64,000 bases of DNA from Anaerosporomusa subterranea (GCF_001611555.1 NZ_LSGP01000017.1:124001-188000), one strand, 5' to 3'. Numbered from the stretch's first letter, positions 25,213 to 33,924 are shown. The notes: generated by a model from the letters alone, not told the origin. Numbers and translations: made by a program.

Positions 25213-26400
25213 CTATTTTTTTATTGTTGTCAAGAGATCAGCGGATTGGTTTTGGATTTCCTCCGCAACGGCATACGCCGCTTTGATATAGCTTTCCGGC
25301 AGTTTTGATACAGCGTCGTTGATGATCAGCTCGCCGTCTGCCACATTTAATGAGGCATCATAGAACATATTGACTTCCTCGCGTTGAACCGTTGCTACAT
25401 CACCAATGGGTGCAATGAGGTTCTTACCGCTTTTCTTATAGGCTACGAGTTTGCCACCCTCAAAGTAGTACTTCTCGATGCCGCTCTCATAATCTTTGGT
25501 TAGGCTTTCCTCGGCATAGACTAGTTGGTCGTTCTCGAAATAGGCGGTAAAGTCGGTGGCTGTGTCGCCTTCACCGCGTTTGCCGCTAACGCTTTGATAA
25601 CTTGCCAGTGATTTGTCGATATCGGCGATAACCTGACGCGGATCTTTGTTTACTTCATTGGTAACGGCAAGCGTGCGGTATTCATCAGACAAATAGGGTC
25701 TAAGCAGATCGATGGACACCGGCAGCTCTACGAACTTCGCGGGGGATTCACTCGGCTGGTAATAGAATACGACATACTTGCCAGTAAGATAGTAGCCAAG
25801 CTTGTCACTGAATCCAGGCAGGCCGGTTGCGGCCGGGTTGGAGATTGCCGCCTGCTGCAGCAAACGATTTACGCCTTGTCTCGCCTTGTCGGTATCCTGG
25901 ATCAGTCGGTTAGAGGTGATTGGAATACGGGTTTTCAGGTTGTAATTCACCGACGCCATGAGCGGCTTGCTGCTGTTATCCTGTGTTTGCTCACCGCGAA
26001 ATACTACGCTGATCAGGTTCTGCTCCTGCCGGGTTACTGTATAGTCCATGTTCAGCTTAGCGGACGGGGCGAGATCAGCCATAAAGCGTCCCGGGACTTG
26101 GAACAGCTGATAATTTACCAGCACCGAAGTGATCATGTTTGACAGATCCACTTGCGGATAGAACACGTCAATGGTATCGGTTTTGTGCGAAAGCTTGGAT
26201 AGCTTATAACCAGGGTCTGAAACGGGAACGGTGGGACCAGGGGCAGCGTTCCGCGTTTGGCCGATGATCTGACCTTTGTCATTATAAATGTCTTGCAGGA
26301 TTCTTTCTTGAGAATTGTTGTTCGCCCAGGCGAGCGGAAGTGGCGCTGCCAAAAGTCCTGCCAAGGCTAATGCAATCGGTTTGATATATGTTAATTTCAT
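25213..26400 (-). CDS. Exported protein with DUF4163/DUF3298-like region
   Basis: A 395-residue secreted or periplasmic protein. The signal peptide (residues 1-26) ends AWA-NNN. The middle (about 65-255) resembles the DUF4163 plus DUF3298 pair found in RsiV-type anti-sigma factors and PdaC: YPQVDLSNM...INyxL-type helix, then MDYTVTRQEQNLISVVFRG and NYNLKTRIPI, then VFYYQPSESPAKFVELPVSI. The C-terminal part (280-395) is rich in charged beta segments and unrecognised. The catalytic residues of PdaC are absent, since no deacetylase domain is attached, so a binding or sensing role at the wall is more likely. It stands alone; no terminator was seen immediately after it. Confidence 0.7.
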   Translation of the reverse strand: MKLTYIKPIALALAGLLAAPLPLAWANNNSQERILQDIYNDKGQIIGQTRNAAPGPTVPVSDPGYKLSKLSHKTDTIDVFYPQVDLSNMITSVLVNYQLFQVPGRFMADLAPSAKLNMDYTVTRQEQNLISVVFRGEQTQDNSSKPLMASVNYNLKTRIPITSNRLIQDTDKARQGVNRLLQQAAISNPAATGLPGFSDKLGYYLTGKYVVFYYQPSESPAKFVELPVSIDLLRPYLSDEYRTLAVTNEVNKDPRQVIADIDKSLASYQSVSGKRGEGDTATDFTAYFENDQLVYAEESLTKDYESGIEKYYFEGGKLVAYKKSGKNLIAPIGDVATVQREEVNMFYDASLNVADGELIINDAVSKLPESYIKAAYAVAEEIQNQSADLLTTIKK

Positions 26401-26593
26401 TTAAATATACCTCCTATCGTGTACGCGTACATACTGAAAAAATTCATCTGTAGAATTTAACGACTTAGCATGAAAAAAGTAACGGATAACAAAAAACATC
26501 CTTGGGGGTGATTGGAAGCATACGGAAGGCTTAGTAAAGTATCAATAGGACCAACTTCCGGCTATTCATCCGCCGTGCCGCCTGTAAAGAAAG

Positions 26594-26633
26594 CAATGGC
26601 GTCTCTAAGAGAGTACCCTTAGAGACGCCATTG
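26594..26633. terminator. Intrinsic terminator of the two-gene minus-strand operon
   Basis: CAATGGCGTCTCTAAG pairs with CTTAGAGACGCCATTG. A second hairpin, ATGCCTC/GAGGCAT at 26647-26678, lies nearer the gene. Nothing else is seen in 26401-26769. Confidence 0.7.
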
Positions 26634-26769
26634 TCCAACATAAACAATGCCTCCGCAGCGTTTATTCTGTAGAGGCATCATCGCCTATTTATAATTTAGT
26701 ATATTATAGCCATTATTTAAAGAAGTGCCAATTACGCATTACTTTCAGTTGCAGAAGTATGAAACATTT

Positions 26770-27468
26770 TTATTTTAATCGAACCATTATATATTCAACT
26801 TTTTGACTAGACTTTCCAACTGCAAAGCGTAATACAATCGCCGTATTTCCTTCATACTCATATAAATCATAACTGTTAAAAGGCGTACTTGCGGTTTTTC
26901 CATAAGCAGCAAATATTTGAGCAGCAGTAGCATCAATCCCTATGTTTCTATTGGTGCTTATTGTATTGTTGCTGCTAGAGACCGCTATAATCTTTCCTTT
27001 TTCAGTTATTACTTTAACATCTTTAGGATAAGTATATACAATATAGTCTTTATCGGCTCGATAATCCTTTGATTTCTGAGTTTGCAGCGGCACTCCCAGT
27101 TTTTGTTCAACTTGTGACAAAGAATTACTTATTTCAATACCGGCAAGAATAAAATCTTTTGGGGTTAGCGGTGTTATTTGGTTCACTGATGCCGAATTTG
27201 CTGATCTTTGCTTTGCTTCATTTAAAGCAGACATTCTTGCAGCTTCAAGAATTCTTTGATGTGATACTCCGCTACTTGTATCTGGAGGAACTTGCTGATT
27301 GGTCTTTACAGCATTACTGCGGCTTTCTGTAGTTTTAGTGTACTGCTTAGACATATAATAAGCAGCAACTGTTTCACCAGCAAATAGAAAAATAATATAT
27401 ACTATTATAAAATTAACTATGCCCCATTTTACATAAGGATTGAGTTTTGTTATATACTCCTTTATCAT
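26770..27468 (-). CDS. Uncharacterised single-pass membrane protein
   Basis: A 232-residue protein with one membrane helix (about residues 13-38) and an outside C-terminal part. After a polar, Ser/Gln-rich linker (40-100), residues 108-232 hold two similar beta-rich segments (IEISNSLSQVEQKLGVPLQ...DYIVYTYPKDVKVITEKGKI and IGIDATAAQIFAAYGKTA...YDLYEYEGNTAIVLRFAVGK). These resemble the SmpA/OmlA-type or copper-amine-oxidase-like beta modules that measure wall or protein contacts. Its start overlaps the upstream stop by four bases (ATGA), so the pair is translationally coupled. Function unknown. Confidence 0.6.
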   Translation of the reverse strand: MIKEYITKLNPYVKWGIVNFIIVYIIFLFAGETVAAYYMSKQYTKTTESRSNAVKTNQQVPPDTSSGVSHQRILEAARMSALNEAKQRSANSASVNQITPLTPKDFILAGIEISNSLSQVEQKLGVPLQTQKSKDYRADKDYIVYTYPKDVKVITEKGKIIAVSSSNNTISTNRNIGIDATAAQIFAAYGKTASTPFNSYDLYEYEGNTAIVLRFAVGKSSQKVEYIMVRLK

Positions 27469-28775
27469 TTGCTGCCTTCACGCACCTTCCCGATCGTCAT
27501 GCCTTGTTGATCAAGTATTGCTCCAGTTGTACCATCAACATGTCCTACTGACATACCCATACTATCAGTCAGTGCTATATTATTACCTACATGTTTTATG
27601 TGTCCCACAGTAAAAGATTGCGCATTTTCAATGGTTCCCTCTGCGGTCAAGCGACCAATATAATGTTTATCCGGACCTTGAATTGTATGTCCGCCACTGC
27701 CGTCAGAATAAAGGTAAATATTCGTACCATTAGCGTCGGTAATAGTAGTATGAGTAGCTGATTCGGTAATTGTCGCTGTTGAAAAACCAAAGCTATTTTG
27801 AATGTTATGCCTTATTTGATCATTAAAATGAGGATGAATATCCTGACCTATATTATAAGTTGTAGCTGTTACCGGTGTTTGTTCGGCATATGCCTGGTGA
27901 TCTAACCCGTGATTAAAATTATCGGGAAAAGGCTTTATACTTGGATCGATCTTAGCATAGGCATCATTATGAATGTATTTTTCATGGAGAGTGTTGCTAT
28001 CGCTAAGCATCGATTCATGATGCCCAGTATCTAACCCGTGATTAAAATTATCGGGAAACGGCTTTATACTTGGATCGATCTTAGCATAGGCATCATCATG
28101 AATGTATTCTTCATGAAGAGTGTTGCTATCGCTAAGCAACGATTTATGATGCTCAGTATCACTTGCGTCAACTTGTGCAGCATCACCTAAATGATCTAAT
28201 CGATATACTAAGAAGCCTAAACAAACTACTCTCAGCAAAACAGAGAAAGCAAAGCGAGCCTTACGATTTTCAACGATAATACCAAACCATACAAGAATAC
28301 CCGTGCTTACTAAGAATAATAGTTCGTTGGGTATCTGAATATGAATCACGTATTCACCAAATACCTGAATTATAGCCAGAATCACGTTAACAACAATAAA
28401 TACTATTAAAGCAATTGAAATGCGTGATACTGCGAGAGAAAAACACTTGCTTTTTGGCAGCTGTTTTTGTTTGCTATCAATCTCAAATTTAGCAAAAACA
28501 TATGTTGCAACAAGCCAAAGGGGAGACAAGACGAGAAAATTTACTGCAAAAGTCGGTGATACATGCATAAGAAAACTGGAATCTAAAATAGCATAAATTA
28601 CAAGAACGAAACTAGCGTGAACTGCAAGTCCTTCCCAGAAGTCAGATGTGGACATCAATTTCAATAAATTTATTAAGCGAAAAATGATTAAAATACTTAA
28701 GACGATAGCAATAATACTTAGCATGAGAGAGAGAGTTCCTCCTTTAATTTTATTCGTACTCTCATACTTTACCAC
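27465..28775 (-). CDS. Polytopic membrane protein with duplicated 43-residue unit
   Basis: A 436-residue protein. Residues 1-200 contain about six membrane helices. Then two copies of a 43-residue unit follow (about 206-291: DSNTLHEEYIHDDAYAKIDP... and DSNTLHEKYIHNDAYAKIDP..., each ending KPFPDNFNHGLD). Residues 295-436 are a beta-repeat domain (TDANGTNIYLYSDGSG, YIGRLTAEGTIENAQSFTVG, GHVDGTTGAILDQQGMTIG) like 'G-x-I' solenoid repeats. Its stop overlaps the start of the next gene by four bases. I do not recognise the family; the two proteins probably work together in the membrane. Confidence 0.6.
   Translation of the reverse strand: MVKYESTNKIKGGTLSLMLSIIAIVLSILIIFRLINLLKLMSTSDFWEGLAVHASFVLVIYAILDSSFLMHVSPTFAVNFLVLSPLWLVATYVFAKFEIDSKQKQLPKSKCFSLAVSRISIALIVFIVVNVILAIIQVFGEYVIHIQIPNELLFLVSTGILVWFGIIVENRKARFAFSVLLRVVCLGFLVYRLDHLGDAAQVDASDTEHHKSLLSDSNTLHEEYIHDDAYAKIDPSIKPFPDNFNHGLDTGHHESMLSDSNTLHEKYIHNDAYAKIDPSIKPFPDNFNHGLDHQAYAEQTPVTATTYNIGQDIHPHFNDQIRHNIQNSFGFSTATITESATHTTITDANGTNIYLYSDGSGGHTIQGPDKHYIGRLTAEGTIENAQSFTVGHIKHVGNNIALTDSMGMSVGHVDGTTGAILDQQGMTIGKVREGSK
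27901..28158. repeat. Two tandem 129-base coding repeats
   Basis: 27901-28029 and 28030-28158 are near-identical, with period exactly 129 bases (43 codons). The few differences are mostly conservative, which suggests a recent in-frame duplication within the membrane-protein gene. Confidence 0.9.
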
Positions 28776-28822
28776 AATTAGACAGTATTCTCTAGTTTAG
28801 CAGGCAATTAGGAACGACTTCC

Positions 28823-28894
28823 GGGGCCAGGCCTTACTATTTAGACTTTTTCATTTTGCATAGTTTCGAATAGTTTAATTGTAAGGCCTGACCC
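28823..28894. repeat. REP-like inverted repeat (RAYT-associated)
   Basis: GGGGCCAGGCCTTAC (28823-28837) and GTAAGGCCTGACCC (28881-28894) form an imperfect inverted repeat around a 43-base AT-rich centre. It lies just before a RAYT-type transposase remnant, as REP ends do. Confidence 0.5.
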
Positions 28895-28947
28895 TAAAAA
28901 TCCTCTAAAAATCCCGCTCCGCTTCCATTACGAAGCTTCTTCGTTAC

Positions 28948-29094
28948 TACGGCTGTTCCACCCCTATATCCTGCATTCGTACTTTCGTCGAACGGGATTC
29001 ATTATTGCGGCAGTTGAAAGAAAAAGAAGGCTTGTCTATTCGGCAAATCGAGCGAGCAACCGGGATATCGCGTGGAGTAGTAGCGAAGAGTTGA
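28948..29094 (+). pseudogene. Remnant of a REP-associated (Y1/RAYT-like) transposase C-terminus
   Basis: An uninterrupted frame of about 48 codons ends ...LLRQLKEKEGLSIRQIERATG then ISRGVVAKS and stop. This matches the helix-turn-helix tail of IS200-like REP-associated tyrosine transposases in Firmicutes (SIRQLERLTGISRG). No upstream catalytic HUH domain is present, so it is a decayed copy. Similar degenerate tails lie at 41606-41705 and 54263-54292. Confidence 0.5.
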
Positions 29095-29280
29095 CAGAAT
29101 AGGAATGTCAGACTTGTCAAACTTTGTAATCATTGCAGACACTATGTCGTAGCAGTATGTCCCTTTTGTGGACATACTGTCTGTAAAGTGTACATCGACA
29201 TCTTGCCAATCGGTCGAAAAACGAGGGGTTCTCTCGTTCATTGCGATGGCATAGTTATTGCAAAGGACTATCTTACCTGA
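29095..29280 (+). pseudogene. Zinc-ribbon-like frame without a start codon
   Basis: Directly in frame after the transposase remnant's TGA, 61 codons contain CNHC, then CPFCGHTVCK, then VHCDGIVIAKDYLT and stop. Paired CxxC motifs suggest a zinc ribbon. No ATG, GTG or TTG is available in frame, so this may be part of a broken gene. It also overlaps the candidate sigma-54 promoter at 29247. Confidence 0.25.
29247..29262 (+). promoter_or_regulatory. Sigma-54 promoter candidate of the second activator
   Basis: TGGCATAGTTATTGCA fits TGGCAYR-N4-TTGCA with correct GG-to-GC spacing, 52 bases before the activator's ATG. This suggests autoregulation. Confidence 0.5.
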
Positions 29281-29313
29281 GCGCTGAATTGTCTATGTGA
29301 GGAGAGGTGTGTT

Positions 29314-30678
29314 ATGAATGTGACAATGCCGGAACAACAGGACTATTCAACCGATGTCCGATTGAGGTCGATTATTGATAACCCATTCGAGGGTATTATG
29401 GCAATTGATGCAACCGGGGTTGTTTTTTTCGCCAATGCTTTTTTTCTGGATATTCTCAATTGCAGTCAGCAAAATGTAATCGGAAAGAAAATATGGGATA
29501 TCATTCCTAGTTGCCGATTATTTGAAACTATTGGCCAGGGCTACTCGATATGGGGCGAGACGTTAAAAATCAACGCGAAAGAATTCTTAGTAGCCCGCTT
29601 CCCGCTAAAAGTCGATGGGAAGACAGTCGGCGCGATGGTAAAAACCGTTTTTCCCGACCAAGCTATTGCTAAAGAAATTGTTCATAAACTATCACAACCT
29701 GCCAATGTTAGCAGCTCTTGTATGCAACTGATGTGGACCTGCCGGGATATTATCGGCGAAGCGCCGCCAATGTTGTATGTCAAAAAGCTGGCCAGGCGGG
29801 CATCGCGAACCAGTTCTACTCTGCTGATCACAGGCGAGAGCGGCACCGGCAAAGAAATTATCGCCCAAGCAATTCACACTCGCTCGGTAAGACGTGAAGC
29901 GCCTTTTATTAGTGTAAACTGCGGGGCGATACCGGAAAACCTTTTGGAATCAGAACTGTTCGGCTATGTTGACGGTGCATTTACTGGCGCAAGAAAGGGC
30001 GGCAAGCCGGGCAAATTTGAACTGGCCAATGGCGGAACGATATTATTGGATGAAATCGGTGATATGCCGCTATATATGCAGGTCAAGATTCTGCGGGTGC
30101 TGCAGGAAAGAGCGGTTTGGCGAATCGGCGCTACTACCCCCACAATGCTTGATGTGCGTGTGATGGCTTCCACCAATACAGATCTCAAACAACTCATTAA
30201 AGACAAGAAGTTTTGCGAGGATCTATATTACCGTTTAAATGTACTGGAAATCAATCTCCCGCCGCTGCGGGAACGAGTCGATGATTTGCCACTTCTGGCT
30301 CAGGCTTTGATTCAACGCATTAACAAAAAGATAGGATCAGACGCCCAGGGCATCACTGAGGAATCTCTCGATATCCTGAAGTCCTATAGTTGGCCGGGCA
30401 ATGTGAGAGAACTGGAGAATTTGCTCGAACAGGCAATTAATTGGAGCGACGACCCGCTCATTGATATTTGCAAGATTCCCGTCAGACCGTGGGAAAGTAA
30501 TCCGCGCCAGTCCCTGGTTGGTCTGGACAGTCCCTTCCGCAACCGGGTTGAAGAAACCGAGCGGGAACTGATCATTAATGCGCTGGAAAGAACTAACGGC
30601 AACAAGGCAAGAGCCGCGCGCGCATTAAATATGCAACGCTCGGTATTATATAAAAAGTTGGAGCGAATGAAGATTTAG
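29314..30678 (+). CDS. Sigma-54-dependent activator, PAS-AAA+-Fis type
   Basis: A 454-residue enhancer-binding protein: PAS domain (about 15-115), AAA+ domain with Walker A GESGTGKE (about 174), LLDEIGDMP, sigma-54 loop GAFTGA (about 220) and arginine-finger region, and a Fis helix-turn-helix (about 415-454). PAS activators of this type often sense a small metabolite or acyl-CoA. GAGGAGAGG precedes the ATG. The consensus sigma-54 promoter at 31012 lies between this gene and the CoA-transferase operon, so that operon is the likely target. A terminator and a family A repeat separate the two. Confidence 0.9.
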   Translation: MNVTMPEQQDYSTDVRLRSIIDNPFEGIMAIDATGVVFFANAFFLDILNCSQQNVIGKKIWDIIPSCRLFETIGQGYSIWGETLKINAKEFLVARFPLKVDGKTVGAMVKTVFPDQAIAKEIVHKLSQPANVSSSCMQLMWTCRDIIGEAPPMLYVKKLARRASRTSSTLLITGESGTGKEIIAQAIHTRSVRREAPFISVNCGAIPENLLESELFGYVDGAFTGARKGGKPGKFELANGGTILLDEIGDMPLYMQVKILRVLQERAVWRIGATTPTMLDVRVMASTNTDLKQLIKDKKFCEDLYYRLNVLEINLPPLRERVDDLPLLAQALIQRINKKIGSDAQGITEESLDILKSYSWPGNVRELENLLEQAINWSDDPLIDICKIPVRPWESNPRQSLVGLDSPFRNRVEETERELIINALERTNGNKARAARALNMQRSVLYKKLERMKI

Positions 30679-30731
30679 CAGATGTAGTGTAGCTCTTCCA
30701 TACAAATGTCTGCAAAAGGTACAGTGTATAG

Positions 30732-30764
30732 AGCCTCTGGGCAAACCGCCCGGAGGCTTTTTTA
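30732..30764 (+). terminator. Intrinsic terminator of the activator gene
   Basis: GCCTCTGGGC and GCCCGGAGGC form the stem, then TTTTTT. Confidence 0.85.
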
Positions 30765-30770
30765 CGTCTA

Positions 30771-30973
30771 GAAAGTATAAGTTCGCGAAGAGGACGAGGT
30801 TGCGTTTCCACGGAGTAAACGGAGGATACACGGAGGGCACGGAGGGGTGCGATATCTATTTTTGCCAGCTTTGCTGGCCCAAAAATTGTAACCCCCGTGC
30901 CCTCTTTACCACTCCGTGACCTTCTTGGAATGGTGCCCCGTACTTCCCCAAGGACTGTCGTAGCGGTTTTCTT
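30771..30973. repeat. Family A hairpin repeat, copy 2
   Basis: Left flank GAGGACGAGGTTGCGTTTCC, then tandem ACGGAGG-like units (30810-30850), the centre TGCCAGCTTTGCTGGCCC, complementary CCGTGCCCTC/CTCCGTG units (30890-30920), and the right flank GGTGCCCCGTACTTCCCCAA ending in TTTTCTTA. Nearly identical to the copy at 35295. Confidence 0.85.
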
Positions 30974-31011
30974 AATTTTAAAATCAGGTTTTCAGAGTAT
31001 TCCGGTAGTTT

Positions 31012-31027
31012 TGGCACGCTTGTTGCA
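31012..31027 (+). promoter_or_regulatory. Sigma-54 promoter of the CoA-transferase operon
   Basis: TGGCACGCTTGTTGCA is a full match to the sigma-54 -24/-12 consensus. The GTG of the first gene is 65 bases downstream. Confidence 0.85.
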
Positions 31028-31091
31028 AGATATCTAAGGTGCTGATGGCCATCAGGAAGTACAAATACTTTGCCATGAGGAGGGAACGTAA

Positions 31092-31847
31092 GTGTCCAAA
31101 TTAGGGAACAAAGTTAAATCTATCGATGAAGCCTTGAGTGCTATTCCCGAGAGCGGTGCGACGATTATGATGGGTGGATTTGTCGGCGCAGCCGAACCAA
31201 CCTGTTGCATCGAGTGGTTGATTAGTCATGCGATCCGTGAGATCACCCTGATTACCAACGAGCCAGGGTTAAGCGGCTTTGGCCGCGCTATGCTGTACAA
31301 GAATGGATTAGTAAGAGAAATCATTTCTTCTCATGTCGGGACGACTCAGGAATCTACCGACGAATACCTGAAAGGCAACCTTAAAGTAGAACAGTTTTAC
31401 CCCATGGGTACCTGGATTGAGAAGGTAAGAGCCGGTGCGATGGGACTAGGCGGAGCGCTGATCCCGGTCGGCGTAGGCATACTCGATGAGCCCGGCCTGT
31501 TTGCCGAACTAAAGGAGCCTAAACAAGTTATTGAAGTTAACGGTGTAAAATGTTTTGTTGAACCGCCGCTGCGAGCGCCAATTGGTCTGGTTAAAGCCTG
31601 GCGGGCTGATGAGATGGGCAATTTAGAGTATCGTCATACCAGTGTAAACTGCAATCCCATGGTGGCGATGGCCTGCGACTACACGGTCGCAGAGGTGGAA
31701 GAAATTGTTCCTGTCGGCACAATTGCCCCTGAAAGAGTAGGCACATCGGGAGTATTTGTTCACGCGGTTGTTAAAGGACTATCCTTGGAACAGCATAATG
31801 AGATATATCGGAAGCACTGGCTCAAGATCGGTAAACTAGTACCTTGA
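31092..31847 (+). CDS. CoA-transferase subunit A (family I)
   Basis: A 251-residue alpha subunit of a family I CoA-transferase (AtoD/ScoA-like): N-terminal GGFVGAAEPTCCIEWL and ITNEPG segments, GTTQEST, and GAGA-type loop AGAMGLGGALIPVGVG. Together with subunit B it should move CoA between an acyl-CoA (such as acetyl-CoA) and a carboxylate, activating a fatty or branched acid. The GTG start follows AGGAGGGAA. First gene of an operon behind a consensus sigma-54 promoter. The substrate could be acetate/butyrate or another short acid; the sequence does not decide. Confidence 0.87.
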   Translation: MSKLGNKVKSIDEALSAIPESGATIMMGGFVGAAEPTCCIEWLISHAIREITLITNEPGLSGFGRAMLYKNGLVREIISSHVGTTQESTDEYLKGNLKVEQFYPMGTWIEKVRAGAMGLGGALIPVGVGILDEPGLFAELKEPKQVIEVNGVKCFVEPPLRAPIGLVKAWRADEMGNLEYRHTSVNCNPMVAMACDYTVAEVEEIVPVGTIAPERVGTSGVFVHAVVKGLSLEQHNEIYRKHWLKIGKLVP

Positions 31848-32046
31848 CCATGTTAGAGTTTAGTTTTAGGGCGGAGACAAAATTGCAAAGGGCAAGGAAG
31901 AGCCGACGACGCATACTGGAAGGAGTCTGCTAGGAGGGATGACGCAGCAATTTGCAATTTTGGCCGTCATCAAACTAAAAATATAATGTGGCCAAGGTAC
32001 CAATTCCTGAAAAATAAAGAAGACTTGATTTTTGGGAGGGAAAAAC
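31848..32046 (+). other. 199-base gap between CoA-transferase subunits
   Basis: The A and B genes are normally adjacent or overlapping; here they are about 200 bases apart. GGAGGGATGACG at about 31934 could start only a 15-codon peptide. No terminator was recognised, so the operon probably continues. Confidence 0.4.
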
Positions 32047-32706
32047 ATGGACGCGAGAGTATTGATCGCGAAACGAGCCGCGCAGGAAATAAAAGACGGC
32101 CAATTAGTCAATTTGGGATTCGGTATGCCAACCCAGGTTTCGAATTATTTGCCGGAAGGCATTCATGTGTTATTTCACGCTGAAAACGGAGTATTCGGCG
32201 TTGGCCCGAAGCCAAAAGCCTCAGAGGCACTCGCAGACATGACTAATGCCGGCGCTGAGCCGATTACCTTAGTTCCAGGCGCGGCTATCATGGATCTGGC
32301 GACCTCGCTCGGCGCTATGCGCAGCGGCCGGCTGGATGTTACCATCCTCGGCGCTTTGGAAGTTGACCAAATGGGCAATATCGCCAATTGGGCTGTGCAA
32401 CGCAATGGAAAATGGTGGCCTGGCATTGGCGGCGCGATGGACTTGTGTTACGGAACGGAAGTGGTTATTGCTTGTCTGATGCATGCCGATAAAGGCGGCG
32501 AATCGAAAATCATGAAAAAGTGCGCACTGCCGCTGACTGGAAAAGGCTGCGTCAAGACCATTATTACCGATAAGGCGGTATTTGAAGTCGGTGAGAATGT
32601 GTTGATTTTGAAAGAACATGCGCCGGGAGTTACCCTGGAAGAAATTAAGACGCTGACTGAAGCTGATTTTGTTGTCGCTGACACGTTCTGTGAGATGAAA
32701 CTTTGA
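32047..32706 (+). CDS. CoA-transferase subunit B (family I)
   Basis: A 219-residue beta subunit of the CoA-transferase (AtoA/ScoB-like). The catalytic glutamate that carries the acyl-glutamyl anhydride and CoA thioester is in FHAENGVFGVGP (about residue 47), the expected E-N-G-x-x-G context; the LGFGMPTQV and GALEVDQMGNIANW segments are typical. GGGAGGG lies before ATG 32047. Its partner is the gene 200 bases upstream, and the acyl-CoA dehydrogenase follows 63 bases later, so the enzyme probably activates an acid for oxidation or reduction. Confidence 0.9.
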   Translation: MDARVLIAKRAAQEIKDGQLVNLGFGMPTQVSNYLPEGIHVLFHAENGVFGVGPKPKASEALADMTNAGAEPITLVPGAAIMDLATSLGAMRSGRLDVTILGALEVDQMGNIANWAVQRNGKWWPGIGGAMDLCYGTEVVIACLMHADKGGESKIMKKCALPLTGKGCVKTIITDKAVFEVGENVLILKEHAPGVTLEEIKTLTEADFVVADTFCEMKL

Positions 32707-32769
32707 CGTGCGGCAGACCGGGGAGGTCCGGTAAACCGGCCTCCCTCATCAACCACAGGGGGTGTAAAT

Positions 32770-33924
32770 ATGGACGGTTCAGCTAAGCGTGCTGACAGTG
32801 AGATAGTGACAAAAGCCAGAGAGTTTTGTAAAAGTCATTTGCAACCAATCGCCAGACAACTGGACAAAGAAAATCGATTTCCCACGGAATTACTGGGGCA
32901 AATGTCGGAAGCAGGATTTTTGGGCATGAATTACCCTGTCGAATATGGTGGCGGTGGCTACGATTCAGTTAGCACCTATGCCGTGGCTAAGGAATTCGCC
33001 AAGGCTAGCGCGGGGGTTGCCCTGACCTTTCACGTTCATTGGATGGCGGTTGATGTTTTGCTGAAATTTGGTTCAGAAGAGCAAAAAAGTCGCTATCTTC
33101 CTGACTTGCTGCAGGGCAAGAAAATTGCCGCTTATACCATCAGCGAGCCGCAGGCCGGCTCTGATGCCGCCGCGATTAAGGCTGAGGCTGCATTTCGCGA
33201 TGACGGCTGGATACTAAATGGAACCAAGTATTTTTGTACAAATGGCGGGCTGGCCGATCTGTATTTCGTCGCCTTCAAAACAGCTCCGGATGCGGGCGCT
33301 AAGGGAATCAGCCTGTTCGTCATTGAAAAAGGAACACCAGGCTTTCAAGTCGGCCCGACGGAAGAAAAGATGGGCTGCCGGAGTTCTTTAACCACAAGTC
33401 TGATTTTTACTGATTGCTGTGTCGCTGCGAATAGTATGATTGGTAATGCCAATGAAGGCTTCAAAATTGCTATGTATGGGCTGGTCGGCGGTCGACTGGG
33501 CATGGCTGCCATGGGTCTTGGAATAGCGGAAGCTGCCATGGAAACAGGAGCGCGCTATGCCAACCGTAGAGTGGCTTTCGGCAAGCCGCTAAGCACCTTG
33601 TATGCAATTCAGGCCATGCTGGCAGATATGTATGTGAAGTTGGAAGCGGCAAACCTGCTGGTAACTGAGACAGCCCGCAAGCGGGATAGCGGCGCGGATT
33701 ATTCGCTGGAGTCGTCGGTGGCAAAGCTGTTCGTGTCAGAGGTCGTAACAGAAGTATGTCATAAAGCATTACAGGTGTACGGCGGACATGGCTATATGAA
33801 ACATAATGATCCGGAACGCTATGTGCGCGACGCCAGGTTATTAGATATCGGCGTTGGCGCGTCGGAAGTGCTGAAGATGGTTGTCGGCGCCGCTGTCGCC
33901 AAAAACATTGGCAATAGTGGATAA
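32770..33924 (+). CDS. Acyl-CoA dehydrogenase family protein lacking the usual catalytic glutamate
   Basis: A 384-residue flavoprotein of the acyl-CoA dehydrogenase family: N-terminal helical domain, central FAD-contact YTISEPQAGSDAA and FCTNGG, C-terminal QVYGGHGYMK and YVRDARLLDIG. The catalytic base is normally Glu in Y-E-G-T-S-E or, in isovaleryl/long-chain types, Glu in the helix before R (LxxER). Here these read IGVGASE and LVGGR, so neither glutamate is present. It may use another residue or not be a dehydrogenase. The operon with CoA-transferase suggests an acyl-CoA substrate. No Etf genes are seen in the window. Confidence 0.85.
   Translation: MDGSAKRADSEIVTKAREFCKSHLQPIARQLDKENRFPTELLGQMSEAGFLGMNYPVEYGGGGYDSVSTYAVAKEFAKASAGVALTFHVHWMAVDVLLKFGSEEQKSRYLPDLLQGKKIAAYTISEPQAGSDAAAIKAEAAFRDDGWILNGTKYFCTNGGLADLYFVAFKTAPDAGAKGISLFVIEKGTPGFQVGPTEEKMGCRSSLTTSLIFTDCCVAANSMIGNANEGFKIAMYGLVGGRLGMAAMGLGIAEAAMETGARYANRRVAFGKPLSTLYAIQAMLADMYVKLEAANLLVTETARKRDSGADYSLESSVAKLFVSEVVTEVCHKALQVYGGHGYMKHNDPERYVRDARLLDIGVGASEVLKMVVGAAVAKNIGNSG

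Noticed and set aside
27901..28158. CRISPR-like direct repeats
   Set aside because: Only two units, period 129 with no spacer, lying within a coding frame; this is a protein-level duplication.
30593..30840. Minus-strand frames in the family A repeats (also 35029-35491)
   Set aside because: They read similar peptides only because the DNA repeats are alike; no initiation signals, and parts overlap real genes antisense.
31934..31981. 15-codon frame between the two CoA-transferase genes
   Set aside because: Too short to support, with the ATG immediately after the GGAGG; more likely chance.
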